DNA of 64,000 nt from Saccharospirillum sp. (GCA_018402545.1 JAGYIL010000001.1:868001-932000); one strand, 5' to 3'; positions 35,712 to 44,341 are shown, numbered from the stretch's first letter. Program-made: numbers and translations. The notes: generated from the sequence alone by a model not told the origin.

Positions 35712-35835
35712 GAAAATGCGCTTTCCTGCCTTCGAGCCTGTCCCTGCAACGGAACCTGTGATGATCGTTATAGTGTGGGTCGTCCCGGTCTGTGACGGCC
35801 GGGGATCGCATTGTAACGGAAAGCCCAGTCAGTCC

Positions 35836-36720
35836 CTAGTAGTCCCTGCTGAGCACATAGTCCGTCAGTGATCTCAGGGGAGAGGCCGGATCGATGCCCA
35901 GTTGGTCGAGCGCGGCCAGGGCGGCGTCGGTGTGCCGGTGCGCTTCGTGTCGGGCGCCGTCCAGACCAAGCAATTGCACATAGGTGGATTTGTTCAGCGC
36001 CGCATCACTGCCCTGGGGTTTGCCCAGGGTAGCGGTGTCGGCGGTGACATCGAGCATGTCGTCGGTGATCTGAAACGCAAGGCCGAGGGCCTGGCCGAAG
36101 GTGGCCAGCGCTGCCCGGGTAGCATCGGGCAGGGGGGCGTTAGTGCACAGGGCCCCCAGATGCAGGGCCGATTCGATCAGTGCGCCGGTTTTAAGGCGGT
36201 GAATTCGAGCCAGGTCGTCCAGTCCCAATTGTTGCCCTTCGGCCTGCAGATCCAGCATCTGGCCGCCTGCCATGCCGGCGTGTCCGGCCTGCCGGGCCAG
36301 AATGCCGACCATGGCCAGACGGGTGTCTGCGTCCAGGCCTGGTGCCTGACTGAGGTGTTCAAAGGCCAGGCTTTGCAGGGCGTCGCCGGCCAGTATGGCG
36401 GTGGCTTCGTCGAAGGCTCGGTGGTTGGTCGCTTTGCCGCGGCGCAAATCGTCATCGTCCATGGCGGGCAGGTCATCGTGAATCAGGCTGTAGACGTGCA
36501 CCATTTCCAGTGCGGCGGCTGGGTACAACCAGGTGTCGGGCCCGGCGCTCAGGCTTTCTGCGGCGGCACGCACCAGGGTTGGGCGCAGGCGCTTGCCGCC
36601 ATCTAGCAGCGAATAACGCATGGCTTCGGCCAGCCGGCTTGCGACCGGCTGTTGCAACAGTTGATTGAGGTGCTGCTCAAGACGCTGGCGGGTATCGTTC
36701 TGAAAAGACGCAAAGGTCAT
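35836..36720 (-). CDS. ispA: Farnesyl diphosphate synthase IspA
   Basis: A 294-residue prenyltransferase. The first Asp-rich motif is HDDLPAMDDDDLRRG (about residues 83-97, the long DDx4D form), the second is FQITDDMLDV (about 215-224), and GGKRLRPTLV binds isopentenyl diphosphate. It makes C15 farnesyl diphosphate for ubiquinone and undecaprenol. It starts 12 bp after xseB. Length and motifs are normal. Confidence 0.96.
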   Translation of the reverse strand: MTFASFQNDTRQRLEQHLNQLLQQPVASRLAEAMRYSLLDGGKRLRPTLVRAAAESLSAGPDTWLYPAAALEMVHVYSLIHDDLPAMDDDDLRRGKATNHRAFDEATAILAGDALQSLAFEHLSQAPGLDADTRLAMVGILARQAGHAGMAGGQMLDLQAEGQQLGLDDLARIHRLKTGALIESALHLGALCTNAPLPDATRAALATFGQALGLAFQITDDMLDVTADTATLGKPQGSDAALNKSTYVQLLGLDGARHEAHRHTDAALAALDQLGIDPASPLRSLTDYVLSRDY

Positions 36721-36732
36721 TGGGGCTTGGGC

Positions 36733-36966
36733 TCACTCGGAATCGGTTAACGGGGACAGCTGTTCCTGACCGGGTTCGCCGAGCAGCACCTGCACGGTTT
36801 GTTCGGCCTGGTCGAGCGCAGACTGGCACTCTCGCGTCAGCTTGATGCCCTGTTCAAAGGTTTTCATGGCATCGTCCAGCGACAGGTCACCGGACTCCAG
36901 CTGGCTGACCAGCGTTTCCAGCTGGCCCATTTTGGCTTCAAATGTATCGGTTTTGGGGTCGGTCAT
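36733..36966 (-). CDS. xseB: Exodeoxyribonuclease VII small subunit XseB
   Basis: A 77-residue protein with the complete XseB signature: FEAKMGQLETLVSQLESGDL, then LDDAMKTFEQGIKLTREC, forming a helical hairpin. It joins XseA to make the single-strand-specific exonuclease VII. It is the first gene of xseB-ispA-dxs, divergent from pomA. The 283-bp gap to pomA holds both promoters; no unambiguous -35/-10 pair was identified apart from a possible extended -10 (TAGAAT near 37198) for pomA. Confidence 0.95.
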   Translation of the reverse strand: MTDPKTDTFEAKMGQLETLVSQLESGDLSLDDAMKTFEQGIKLTRECQSALDQAEQTVQVLLGEPGQEQLSPLTDSE

Positions 36967-37249
36967 GTCGGGGTCCTGGGCTGAGGTGGTCGCGTAAGGT
37001 ACGAAGGCAGGCCAGAAGGGTCAACCATTTGGCGCCAGCCGATACTTTACACTCTGCTGATATTCTTTTCCCGAAACGGGCGTTTTTCAGTCAAACAATG
37101 ATCATGCCTGCCGATACACCGGTTAAGATGGACGGAGCGTCCTTGATAGCCGGAGTTGAAACAGGCCCGTACAACACACGGTTCTGCCAGACTCTTGCTA
37201 GAATAACAGGATAGACGATTCAACGGGACCAGACCGGGAAGCTTACACT

Positions 37250-38002
37250 GTGGATTTAGCGATGATCATTGGCCTCATCGGGGCCTTTGCGATGGTTTTG
37301 ATGTCGATGTTGCTGGGTGGCAACATGGGCATGTTCATCAACGTACCCTCTGTGCTGATTGTGTTTGTCGGCTCCATTTTCGTTTCCATGTCGAAGCTGA
37401 CGCTGGAAAAATTTCTGGGTGTCGGCAGCGTCGTGGGCAAGGCGTTTTCATTCAAGATGGTGACGCCGGATGACATGATCGACGAAATTGTCGAACTGGC
37501 CGACGCCGCTCGCAAGGGCGGTTTGTTGTCTCTGGAGGGGCGTGAAACCAGCCATGAATTCCTGTCCAAGGGCATTCAGTTGCTGGTCGACGGCCACGAC
37601 CCGGAAGTGGTCAAGCAATTGCTTACCAAAGACATGAAAATGACCTCGGCCCGCCACGAAGAAGGCACCACGTTTTTTACCGCCCTGGGCGATGTGGCGC
37701 CAGCCATGGGCATGATCGGTACACTGATCGGCCTGGTGGCCATGCTGGCCAACATGGACGACCCCAAGGCCATCGGGCCAGCCATGGCCGTCGCCCTGCT
37801 CACCACCCTTTACGGCACGCTGATGGCGACCGTGGTTGCCATTCCCATCGCCGACAAGCTCAAATTTCGCGCCATGGAAGAGGAGCGCATCCAGAAAATG
37901 GTGGTCGACGGACTGCTGTCCATTCAGGCCGGGCAAAACCCACGCATCATCGAGTCCATGCTGAAGAGCTACTTGCCTACGTCCAAGCGCGGAGCGGAAT
38001 AA
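37250..38002 (+). CDS. pomA: Sodium-type flagellar motor stator protein PomA (MotA family)
   Basis: A 250-residue stator subunit with four membrane helices: two at the N terminus (AMIIGLIGAFAMVLMSML and a second near 28-48) and two near 150-200 (GDVAPAMGMIGTLIGLVAML, then LLTTLYGTLMATVVAIPIA). The large cytoplasmic loop between helices 2 and 3 contacts FliG. GTG start, with GGGAAG about 9 bases upstream. Placement next to pomB and divergent from xseB-ispA-dxs is the arrangement found in Vibrio and relatives, where PomAB is Na+-driven. The coupling ion is inferred from family and synteny. Confidence 0.93.
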   Translation: MDLAMIIGLIGAFAMVLMSMLLGGNMGMFINVPSVLIVFVGSIFVSMSKLTLEKFLGVGSVVGKAFSFKMVTPDDMIDEIVELADAARKGGLLSLEGRETSHEFLSKGIQLLVDGHDPEVVKQLLTKDMKMTSARHEEGTTFFTALGDVAPAMGMIGTLIGLVAMLANMDDPKAIGPAMAVALLTTLYGTLMATVVAIPIADKLKFRAMEEERIQKMVVDGLLSIQAGQNPRIIESMLKSYLPTSKRGAE

Positions 38003-38020
38003 CAAGGTGATGTTGCACTC

Positions 38021-38986
38021 ATGAGTGACGAATTCGAAGACGACTGTCCCGAATGCAAGAAAGGGTTGCCCTCGTGGCTGGCCACCTTTGCCGACCTGAT
38101 GGCGCTGCTGATGTGCTTTTTCGTGCTGTTGCTGTCGTTCTCGGAAATGGATGCGCTCAAGTTCAAACGCCTGGCCGGCTCGTTACGCAACGCCTTTGGT
38201 GTTCAGGCCGAACTGCAGTTTAACGAAGTGCCCAAGGGTACCAGCATCATTGCCCAGGAATTCAGCCCGGGCCGCCCGGACCCGACGCCCCTGAACGTTA
38301 TTCGCCAGGATACCGTCGACGACTTGCGCGACTCGCTGGAGGTGCTTTGCCAGGATACGACCCTGATGCAAGAAGAGGCTGAAGGTGAATCTGGCTTGCA
38401 GTCTCGCCAGGTGCGAGTGTCGGACGCCGAAGCACAACGTCAGGTGGAAGAGCAGGCAGAGCGGATAGCGGAGGCCCTGGCTGATGTCATTGCCGACGGC
38501 ATGCTCGATATCGAAACGGTTAATCAGACGATTATCATTCGGGTGCGCGAACAGTCGTTCGGCGCGGGAACCGACTTTGTTGCCGATGAATATTTGCCCA
38601 TTCTTGACCGCGTTCGGGATTTGCTGGTGACCGTGCCCGGCACCCTGTCAATTGAAGGCCATACCGACGATATACCCATAGCGACGGCCCGGTTTCGAAG
38701 TAACTGGTTGCTCAGCTCAGCCCGGGCCTTATCGGTTGCCGAATACCTCTGGGCGGCTCCGGAAATGAGTGAAGACCGCTTTACCATCGTCGGGCATGGG
38801 TCGACCAAGCCTATTGCCAGTAACGATACACCGGAAGGTCGTGCTACCAACCGCCGGGTAGAGATTATTGTGCGCCAGGACAATCCGGATTTTGAAGGCG
38901 AAGTGACACCGGAAGACGAGCAGGGTGAGAGCGTCGACCCAGGCGATCCATCATTGTTCGGTCTGGACCCGGCCGACATTTTCTAA
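38021..38986 (+). CDS. pomB: Sodium-type flagellar motor stator protein PomB (MotB family)
   Basis: A 321-residue partner of PomA. The single helix PSWLATFADLMALLMCFFVL contains the ion-binding Asp of the FADLM motif (about residue 24-26). A periplasmic linker/plug is followed by an OmpA-like peptidoglycan-binding domain (about 150-290) with LSIEGHTDDIPI and ATNRRVEIIV. The acidic C-terminal tail (EDEQGESVDPGD) is typical of PomB-type proteins. It lies 18 bp after pomA. Confidence 0.93.
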   Translation: MSDEFEDDCPECKKGLPSWLATFADLMALLMCFFVLLLSFSEMDALKFKRLAGSLRNAFGVQAELQFNEVPKGTSIIAQEFSPGRPDPTPLNVIRQDTVDDLRDSLEVLCQDTTLMQEEAEGESGLQSRQVRVSDAEAQRQVEEQAERIAEALADVIADGMLDIETVNQTIIIRVREQSFGAGTDFVADEYLPILDRVRDLLVTVPGTLSIEGHTDDIPIATARFRSNWLLSSARALSVAEYLWAAPEMSEDRFTIVGHGSTKPIASNDTPEGRATNRRVEIIVRQDNPDFEGEVTPEDEQGESVDPGDPSLFGLDPADIF

Positions 38987-39409
38987 CCCGCCCGCCCCGG
39001 TTTGGTGCGCATTCAGGTTATACGCCTCTACTCCCGTGAGGCGAGTTCGACTGCCAGTGATTTGACTTTTCATGGCTGTTTTTTCGCGGTTCAACGCGTC
39101 AAATAGATGCCGGTTCGCTTTTCATCGATGAACACCGGTAGATAATGTGACCCACCTCTCGATTCTGCCATGGAACGCTGCGTCCATGAGCGGGCTCGTC
39201 GTACCCTGTCAAGGGTCACGGTAACCTCCAGAGGGGTTGAGAATCAGTGCCAGTTGGCCGAGGTCTCATGCCCACCCTTTTGTCAGAATCTGTTGCCATC
39301 CGGGCTCCGCCTTGGAGGCACTGGTCACCTCAAACAACAACGATTACGACTGAGTCATTCTTCAGCCCGGGCTGTCGATGGCCTGTCTGCTGTAAGGAGC
39401 GTTCATACT
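38987..39409. other. Intergenic region between pomB and the TRAP binding-protein gene
   Basis: 423 bp. A 6-bp hairpin CGCCTC / GAGGCG (39023-39028 with 39038-39043) could end the pomAB transcript but lacks a U tract. A reading frame in phase with the TRAP gene is open from 39170, but it lacks a ribosome site and a sensible N terminus, so I treat it as non-coding. The promoter of the TRAP gene must lie here; none is obvious. Confidence 0.4.
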
Positions 39410-40483
39410 ATGAAGGATAGCAACCACCGGTTAGCTGTGAAGCCGGTTAAACGCCTGTCTCTGATATGCCTGGTCGTAACCAGCCTGGTTAGCCTGGTAA
39501 GCACGGCTCAGGCGGAGGAGTTCCAGTTTCGGTTGCATCACTTTTTAGGCCCGGATTCTCCGGCTCAGAAAGTTTTGCTGGAGCCGTGGGCCGAGCGAAT
39601 TCGCGAGCAAAGCAACGGCCGCATCGATATCAGCATTCACCCGGCAATGTCGCTGGGCGGCGCGCCCCCAACGCTGGTGAATCAGGTTGAATCCGGTGAA
39701 GTCGACATGGTGTGGACGCTGGCCGGCTATACACCGGGTCGCTTTCCCCGTACCGAAGTCTTCGAGCTGCCTGCGGTGCATTTTCGCAGCGCCTATGCCA
39801 CCAACCGGGCCATTTTTGCCAATTTTGATCTGATTGAGGCCGACTATCAGGGGTTGAAGCCACTGCTGGTGCACGTGCACGCTGGCAACGCGATTCAGAT
39901 GGCCAATCAGAATGTGACCGGCCCCTCTGATTTGCGCGGTCTGACCATTCGAACCCCCTCACGCACCGGTGGCTGGCTGATTGACGCCTGGCAGGCCGAG
40001 CAGGCCGCCATGCCAGCTCCCCGCATTCGGGATGCCCTGGCTGATGGCAGTATCGATGGCGCTTTGATCCCGTTCGAGGTGTTTTCCTCAATCGGTCTTG
40101 AAGGGCTGGTGGGTCATTCGACAATAGGGTCCGACGGCAGCCGCTTCGGCACCTCGGTGTTCCTGTTTCTGATGAATCAAAGCCAGTTCGATGCCCTGCC
40201 TGCTGACCTGCAGCAGGTTATCGACGACAATATCGGCATTGATTTCGTGAAGGAGATGGGTCTGGCCTGGGATGATCTGGAGGTGCCCGGCCGGATGGTT
40301 CAATATGAAAATCTAACCAAGTTGCCGGTCGACGAGATCTACGCCTTTGAAGACCTCAGCGAGCAGGTCGTGCAACGCTGGATCGAAGACGTCTCGACGC
40401 AGGGTATCGATGGTCGTCAGCTGGTGGATGAAGCGCGACGCTACATTGCCCGCTATTCTCGCATTATCACCACGCTCGATTAA
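39410..40483 (+). CDS. TRAP transporter substrate-binding protein (DctP family), orphan
   Basis: A 357-residue periplasmic binding protein. ATG 39410 follows AAGGAG (39393-39398) and opens a clear signal peptide (KRLSLICLVVTSLVSLVSTAQA, cut near residue 35). The mature fold has FRLHHFLGPDSPAQKVLLEP, the DctP block VDMVWTLAGYTPGRFP, and the ligand-Arg region DLRGLTIRTPSRTGG. DctP proteins capture carboxylates for the DctQM sodium-coupled permease. No dctQ or dctM gene is in the window, so it is an orphan. It converges on pfkA. Confidence 0.88.
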   Translation: MKDSNHRLAVKPVKRLSLICLVVTSLVSLVSTAQAEEFQFRLHHFLGPDSPAQKVLLEPWAERIREQSNGRIDISIHPAMSLGGAPPTLVNQVESGEVDMVWTLAGYTPGRFPRTEVFELPAVHFRSAYATNRAIFANFDLIEADYQGLKPLLVHVHAGNAIQMANQNVTGPSDLRGLTIRTPSRTGGWLIDAWQAEQAAMPAPRIRDALADGSIDGALIPFEVFSSIGLEGLVGHSTIGSDGSRFGTSVFLFLMNQSQFDALPADLQQVIDDNIGIDFVKEMGLAWDDLEVPGRMVQYENLTKLPVDEIYAFEDLSEQVVQRWIEDVSTQGIDGRQLVDEARRYIARYSRIITTLD

Positions 40484-40529
40484 CCACCCCGCATGGGTAA
40501 GCCCCGGGGTGGATACTTTCCCCCGGGGC
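40484..40529. terminator. Overlapping hairpins between convergent TRAP and pfkA genes
   Basis: Two mutually exclusive GC-rich stems: CCACCCCG at 40484-40491 with 40505-40512, and GCCCCGGGG at 40501-40509 with 40521-40529. They fill the short gap between converging genes and probably end both transcripts. No clean U tract follows either stem. Confidence 0.55.
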
Positions 40530-40538
40530 AGCAGTCTC

Positions 40539-41501
40539 TCAGGCCAGCAATTTGGTCAGGTCGTACAGGTCCTGTTTGAACGGGCGGGGCATGTTTTCAA
40601 TGGCATCGATGATGTCATGATGCACCAGACGGTTGCTTTGCAGCCCGACGCAACGGCCACCGTGGCCCTCCATCAGTAACTCCACCGCATAGGCACCCAT
40701 TTGGCTCGCCATTACCCGGTCGAACGCGCAGGGTACGCCGCCGCGCTGAATATGCCCCAGAATGGTAGCCCGGGTTTCGAGACCGGTTCGTGCTTCGATA
40801 CGCTTGGCCAGCGCACTGACGTCAGTCACGTGCTCGGTGATGGCGATAATGGAGTGCTTCTTGCCGGTGATGACGTTGTTGGCAACGGTCTTGATCAGCG
40901 ATGCCTCGTCAAAGCCTTTTTCGGGCACGATGGTGTACTCGGCCCCGCCCCCGATAGACGCCATGATGGTCAGGTCACCGCAGTACCGGCCCATAATTTC
41001 GACGATGGATATGCGATTGTGCGACGAGCAGGTATCGCGTAACCGGTCGATGGCGTCGAGCACGGTATTCAGCGCCGTGTGAAAGCCGATGGTGTAGTCG
41101 GTACCGGCAACGTCGTTGTCGATGGTCCCCGGCAGGCCAACACAGGGAAATCCCATTTCGGTCAGCCGCTTGGCGCCCATGTAGGAACCATCGCCGCCGA
41201 TCACGACCAGGGCGTCGATGTCGTGTTTGCGCAGGTTGTCGATGCACTCGCGCCGCACCGATTCTTCCTTGAATTCCGGAAAGCGGGCAGACCCCAAAAA
41301 GGTGCCGCCGCGATTGATCATGTCTGACACGTCCTGGCGTTTCAGCGGTTTGATCCGGTCGAGATGCAGGCCAAGATAGCCATCCCGAATACCATAAACC
41401 TCCAGATCCTTAACGATGGCATTGCGTACCACGGCCCTGATCGCCGCGTTCATGCCAGGCGCGTCGCCACCGCTGGTTAACACTCCGATTTTTTTAATCA
41501 T
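40539..41501 (-). CDS. pfkA: ATP-dependent 6-phosphofructokinase PfkA
   Basis: A 320-residue bacterial PFK-1 of standard length. It opens [19 protein letters not shown], with the phosphate-binding glycines; ATP-site GGDGSYMGA near residues 102-110; catalytic [17 protein letters not shown] with the Asp of DND; substrate-binding [11 protein letters not shown]; and the allosteric region near 185-215. GGDGS has Gly at the position that makes the enzyme ATP- rather than PPi-dependent. It phosphorylates fructose 6-phosphate in glycolysis, consistent with the sugar uptake and glucosidase genes here. Confidence 0.96.
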   Translation of the reverse strand: MIKKIGVLTSGGDAPGMNAAIRAVVRNAIVKDLEVYGIRDGYLGLHLDRIKPLKRQDVSDMINRGGTFLGSARFPEFKEESVRRECIDNLRKHDIDALVVIGGDGSYMGAKRLTEMGFPCVGLPGTIDNDVAGTDYTIGFHTALNTVLDAIDRLRDTCSSHNRISIVEIMGRYCGDLTIMASIGGGAEYTIVPEKGFDEASLIKTVANNVITGKKHSIIAITEHVTDVSALAKRIEARTGLETRATILGHIQRGGVPCAFDRVMASQMGAYAVELLMEGHGGRCVGLQSNRLVHHDIIDAIENMPRPFKQDLYDLTKLLA

Positions 41502-41690
41502 GGCTGCACAACCTATACAGGCTCCAGCTCACCGGGTTTGTAAAATGAATTAAGCCAGTGAGTCGGGCAATAGAAGAGAGTTCACTCAGCAGAATGTAAC
41601 AAAATTACAGGTTCGGTGGCGAGTTTTTCCCGAAGCGTGTTTTTTATCCGACTGGGTAATGCTGATTTTGGGTGGGCCAGCGATATGAGT

Positions 41691-41813
41691 GGCGGCTGCC
41701 GGGTAGGCTCATACAGGGAAGTCCGCAGCATGGATGCTGCGGTCTAGGCCCCATGGATGGGTTGAGTGGGCGGCATTCCGCCCGACCCTGTATGAGCCTA
41801 CCCGGTGGCCGTC
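41691..41813 (+). repeat. Structured palindromic element, copy C
   Basis: 28-base arms (41691-41718 and 41786-41813) pair with three mismatches, all G-U wobbles on the plus strand; the inner 20 bp (41699-41718 with 41786-41805) are perfect. The centre has a perfect 8-bp hairpin CCGCAGCA / TGCTGCGG with loop TGGA (41722-41741), then TCTAGGCCCC, then a perfect 6-bp hairpin GGGCGG / CCGCCC with loop CATT. It lies between pfkA and the SDR gene; the rest of this 364-bp gap shows no gene. Confidence 0.8.
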
Positions 41814-41865
41814 ACGGGCCCCTGGCAACAACTGGAACTCGGCGCGATTGGCTGTAAGTACACCT

Positions 41866-42570
41866 CTACCAAGGTAGTAAACTTCCATCCCAGCTTAAAA
41901 AAGCGCCACTGTCTTTAGGCTGGGCGTTGTCGATTAGCTGAGCCAACCGCTGCCCGGTGTAAGCCGGGCTGTGTAGCTGGCCTTCGGGAAGGCGCTTTTG
42001 AAACGGGGCCGACAGCCCTGAATCGGTGGTGCCGGGGTGGAGGGTCAGCAGGGTGCTTTGCGGCAGGCGGTGGCGCCATTCGATAGCGGTGGTGCGTACC
42101 AGCATGTTGAGGGCGGCCTTGCTGGCCCGGTAGCTGTACCAGCCGCCGAGCTTGTTGTCGCTGATGGACCCTACCTTGGCTGATATCACCGCCAGGGTAA
42201 CCGCCTGATCCCGCCGGGCACGGGTGGTGACGGCGGCGGCCAGTTCGCCAAAGGGTTGGGTGTTGGTGGCGATGGAGCGGGCAAACCAGTCGCGGTCGAA
42301 GCGGGTGATGCTTTTTTCGGGCTGATGATCCGCATCGTGCAGAATGCCGGTGCAGAGCACGATGGCCTCGGGCAGGTCGGGCCCTACGGCATCGAGCAGG
42401 TCATCGGCCCAGCCCGGCTGCAGCACATTGCAGGGCAGCCAGCGCAGGTGGCTCTGCCCAGTTGGCTCTGAAGGGTGGTGCTGGTGGTAGGTTCCTACCC
42501 GCTCGCTCTGCTCCCAGGCCGCTAACAGGCCCTGGCCAACACCGCCGCTGGCACCGATGATCAGTTTCAT
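41866..42570 (-). CDS. SDR-family short-chain dehydrogenase (CsgA/YciK-like)
   Basis: A 234-residue classical-type SDR with a shortened N terminus. MKLIIGASGGVGQGLLAAWE carries the GxxGxG NAD(P) motif (GASGGVG), and the catalytic YSYRASKAALN has YxxxK near residues 151-155 with a Ser upstream (VISAKVG). The ligand is unknown. ATG 42570 is chosen because its ATGA overlaps the stop of the DUF3429 gene; a longer frame from 42696 has no homologous N terminus. It is the last gene of a three-gene minus-strand operon. Confidence 0.85.
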   Translation of the reverse strand: MKLIIGASGGVGQGLLAAWEQSERVGTYHQHHPSEPTGQSHLRWLPCNVLQPGWADDLLDAVGPDLPEAIVLCTGILHDADHQPEKSITRFDRDWFARSIATNTQPFGELAAAVTTRARRDQAVTLAVISAKVGSISDNKLGGWYSYRASKAALNMLVRTTAIEWRHRLPQSTLLTLHPGTTDSGLSAPFQKRLPEGQLHSPAYTGQRLAQLIDNAQPKDSGAFLSWDGSLLPW

Positions 42571-42992
42571 GAAGACACTCCAATCAGAGCGGCGGCCGCA
42601 GGCACATGGCTGGCGGCAACACCCCAGCTTAACAAGGTGCGAAGCCGCCGGTAGTCGGGTGTGTAGATGGGGAAAAAGCGGTCTTTTTCCTGCCACCAGA
42701 GTACCGGGTAGGCAATGCCCAGTAATACCAGAGCGATGGCGGCTGGCAGAAACAGAGCCAGCCAGGCCAGCAGAAAGTAGCCCATGGTGAGGTTGAGTGT
42801 GCGCCGGTTCCGCCGGGTATCCTGGCTGGCACTCTGCACCCAGAGGCTGCCTGACAGAAAACTCAGAATCAGGGCGCTGAAACTGATGTACACCTCAACC
42901 CAGTTTGGGTTGATAAACAGCAACAGGGCACCCGCCCAGAAGAACAGCAGGCCACCGAGAGACCAGAACAGCAGGGTTTGGGTGGGTGTCAT
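42567..42992 (-). CDS. DUF3429 family membrane protein
   Basis: A 141-residue integral membrane protein with about four helices: LLFWSLGGLLFFWAGALLLF, SFSALILSFLSGSLWV, MGYFLLAWLALFLPAAIALV and a fourth near the C terminus. The segment ILSFLSGSLW and the DYRRLRTLLSWGVAASH tail fit the DUF3429 family. It is coupled to the SDR gene by 4 bp and overlaps the gene upstream by 4 bp. No function is known for this family. Confidence 0.7.
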   Translation of the reverse strand: MTPTQTLLFWSLGGLLFFWAGALLLFINPNWVEVYISFSALILSFLSGSLWVQSASQDTRRNRRTLNLTMGYFLLAWLALFLPAAIALVLLGIAYPVLWWQEKDRFFPIYTPDYRRLRTLLSWGVAASHVPAAAALIGVSS

Positions 42993-43321
42993 AAGCCAGC
43001 CTCCGGGTTGTCGGGTTGGTGCAGGCGCAGCGGCACACGGAGTGTGTTGTCGGTGTCGTCCAGGCCTATCATTTCGCCAAACGCCGATCGGTGAACCAGT
43101 TCTGCCTGGTCCAGCGGCAATTGTTGCAGCAGGCTGCGCACGCCAGGCAGTGATTTCAGCTGCACCGGCCGACCTGTGTCGTCAGTCAGCAGGTGCCCGC
43201 GCTTATTGTCAAAGAGGTGAATCTGGTAAAAAGTGCCCATCAATGCTTCCACTTCCGCCATGTGAAAGCGGGTGTTGTGCTGCCGGGCCTGTTTCAGTGT
43301 GAGTGACATTACGGGTTCCAT
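42989..43321 (-). CDS. Small uncharacterised protein (DUF6482-like)
   Basis: A 110-residue soluble protein (106 if Met5, at 43309, is the start). A beta-rich core TFYQIHLFDNKRGHLLTDD is followed by VQLKSLPGVRSLLQQLP and ELVHRSAFGEMIGLDD, and then LRVPLRL. The pattern of an IY/QxxLxD strand, an R-x-HLL step and a VHxSAxxEMIG block resembles DUF6482 proteins of marine gammaproteobacteria. That is recognition by eye only. It is the first gene of the DUF3429-SDR operon, divergent from the parA-like gene. Confidence 0.55.
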   Translation of the reverse strand: MEPVMSLTLKQARQHNTRFHMAEVEALMGTFYQIHLFDNKRGHLLTDDTGRPVQLKSLPGVRSLLQQLPLDQAELVHRSAFGEMIGLDDTDNTLRVPLRLHQPDNPEAGL

Positions 43322-43425
43322 TAAAGCGTTTTCCTTATCTACGAATATCTGTCGACTTCGGCTTACTCTGGAGCCTTTGGGGTTATCGTGGTGTAATCAG
43401 GGTTCGGTAGTCTGGAGCCAGAGTT

Positions 43426-44175
43426 ATGAAGGTTGTTGCGGTTCACAGCCAAAAGGGCGGAGTGGGGAAGACGTCGATCACGCTGAATCTGGCTCATGAA
43501 GCCATGACCTATGGTTTTGAGACCCTGGTCATCGATCTGGATGCACAGGGGTCAGCCACTTTTCTGCTTGGTCAGGGCAATGCACCCAAGCTGCGCGCCA
43601 AAGACTGGCTCAATGATCAAATCGACTGGAATCAGTTCATCGAAGCCACCCCCTATGACGGCGTTTTCATTCTTCCGGCGCGCAAGGGGTTGCGCAAACT
43701 CGACCGCCTGATGAGCGAGGCCGTCTCCGACAAACACCTGAAACAGCTGCTTAAATCGCTTAAATCGCAGTTTGATCTGGTGTTGCTCGATTGCCCGCCG
43801 GGCATCAATACCGTTACCGAACAGGCCTACCGCGCCGCCAACCTGGTGCTGGTGCCACTGACCCCGACGCCGCTGTGTTTGCAAAGTTATACTGATCTGG
43901 CCGACTTTACTCGCGACATAAAAACAGACCCGAGCAGAATTGCGCCCTTCTTTAATCGGGTTAATCAACGACTGGCGTTGCATCGCCAGTGTCTGAAAAG
44001 TTTCGCAGCCGGCCAGGATTCACCCCCACTGGGCTGGGTGCGCTCGACTACACTGATGGAGCAGATGGCCGTGAACAAACGTGCTGTAACCGACAGTCAT
44101 CCTGAGCACCCGGTCTCCAGAGATCTCAGTGAACTGTGGAAAGCCATCGTCCGCCGGCTGGACCTGCACCACTAA
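43426..44175 (+). CDS. Orphan ParA/Soj family ATPase
   Basis: A 249-residue deviant-Walker ATPase: Walker A' KGGVGKTS (about residues 11-18), A'-type Asp in VIDLDAQGSATFLLG, and Walker B LVLLDCPPG near residues 122-130. No parB or parS-like centromere lies beside it, so it is not a standard chromosome partition pair. Orphan ParA proteins position other cargoes, such as flagella, chemoreceptor arrays or pili. The neighbours here (DUF6482-like gene upstream, ECF sigma downstream) do not reveal its cargo. Confidence 0.85.
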   Translation: MKVVAVHSQKGGVGKTSITLNLAHEAMTYGFETLVIDLDAQGSATFLLGQGNAPKLRAKDWLNDQIDWNQFIEATPYDGVFILPARKGLRKLDRLMSEAVSDKHLKQLLKSLKSQFDLVLLDCPPGINTVTEQAYRAANLVLVPLTPTPLCLQSYTDLADFTRDIKTDPSRIAPFFNRVNQRLALHRQCLKSFAAGQDSPPLGWVRSTTLMEQMAVNKRAVTDSHPEHPVSRDLSELWKAIVRRLDLHH

Positions 44176-44341
44176 CCAGTGGCTGACAACAACGTCGATT
44201 TTTTAACAGCAAACTGTAAGGAAAGTGTCGGTCGTACGACAAATACACATCATCCTTGTAGTCTTTGCTGTCTGAACCCTGAACCGTTCGTCGCCCGGCC
44301 GGTTACAGGCAAAAACACCAAAAACATCAGGGAACCGATCA

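Noticed and set aside
36967-37249. FliA-type or sigma-54 promoter for pomAB
   Set aside because: No TAAA-N15-GCCGATAA or GG-N10-GC pattern with proper spacing was found; TTGGCGCCAG is a palindrome without the GC at -12.
39170-39409. 80-residue N-terminal extension of the TRAP binding protein
   Set aside because: A signal peptide and AAGGAG ribosome site mark the start at 39410; the extension has neither.
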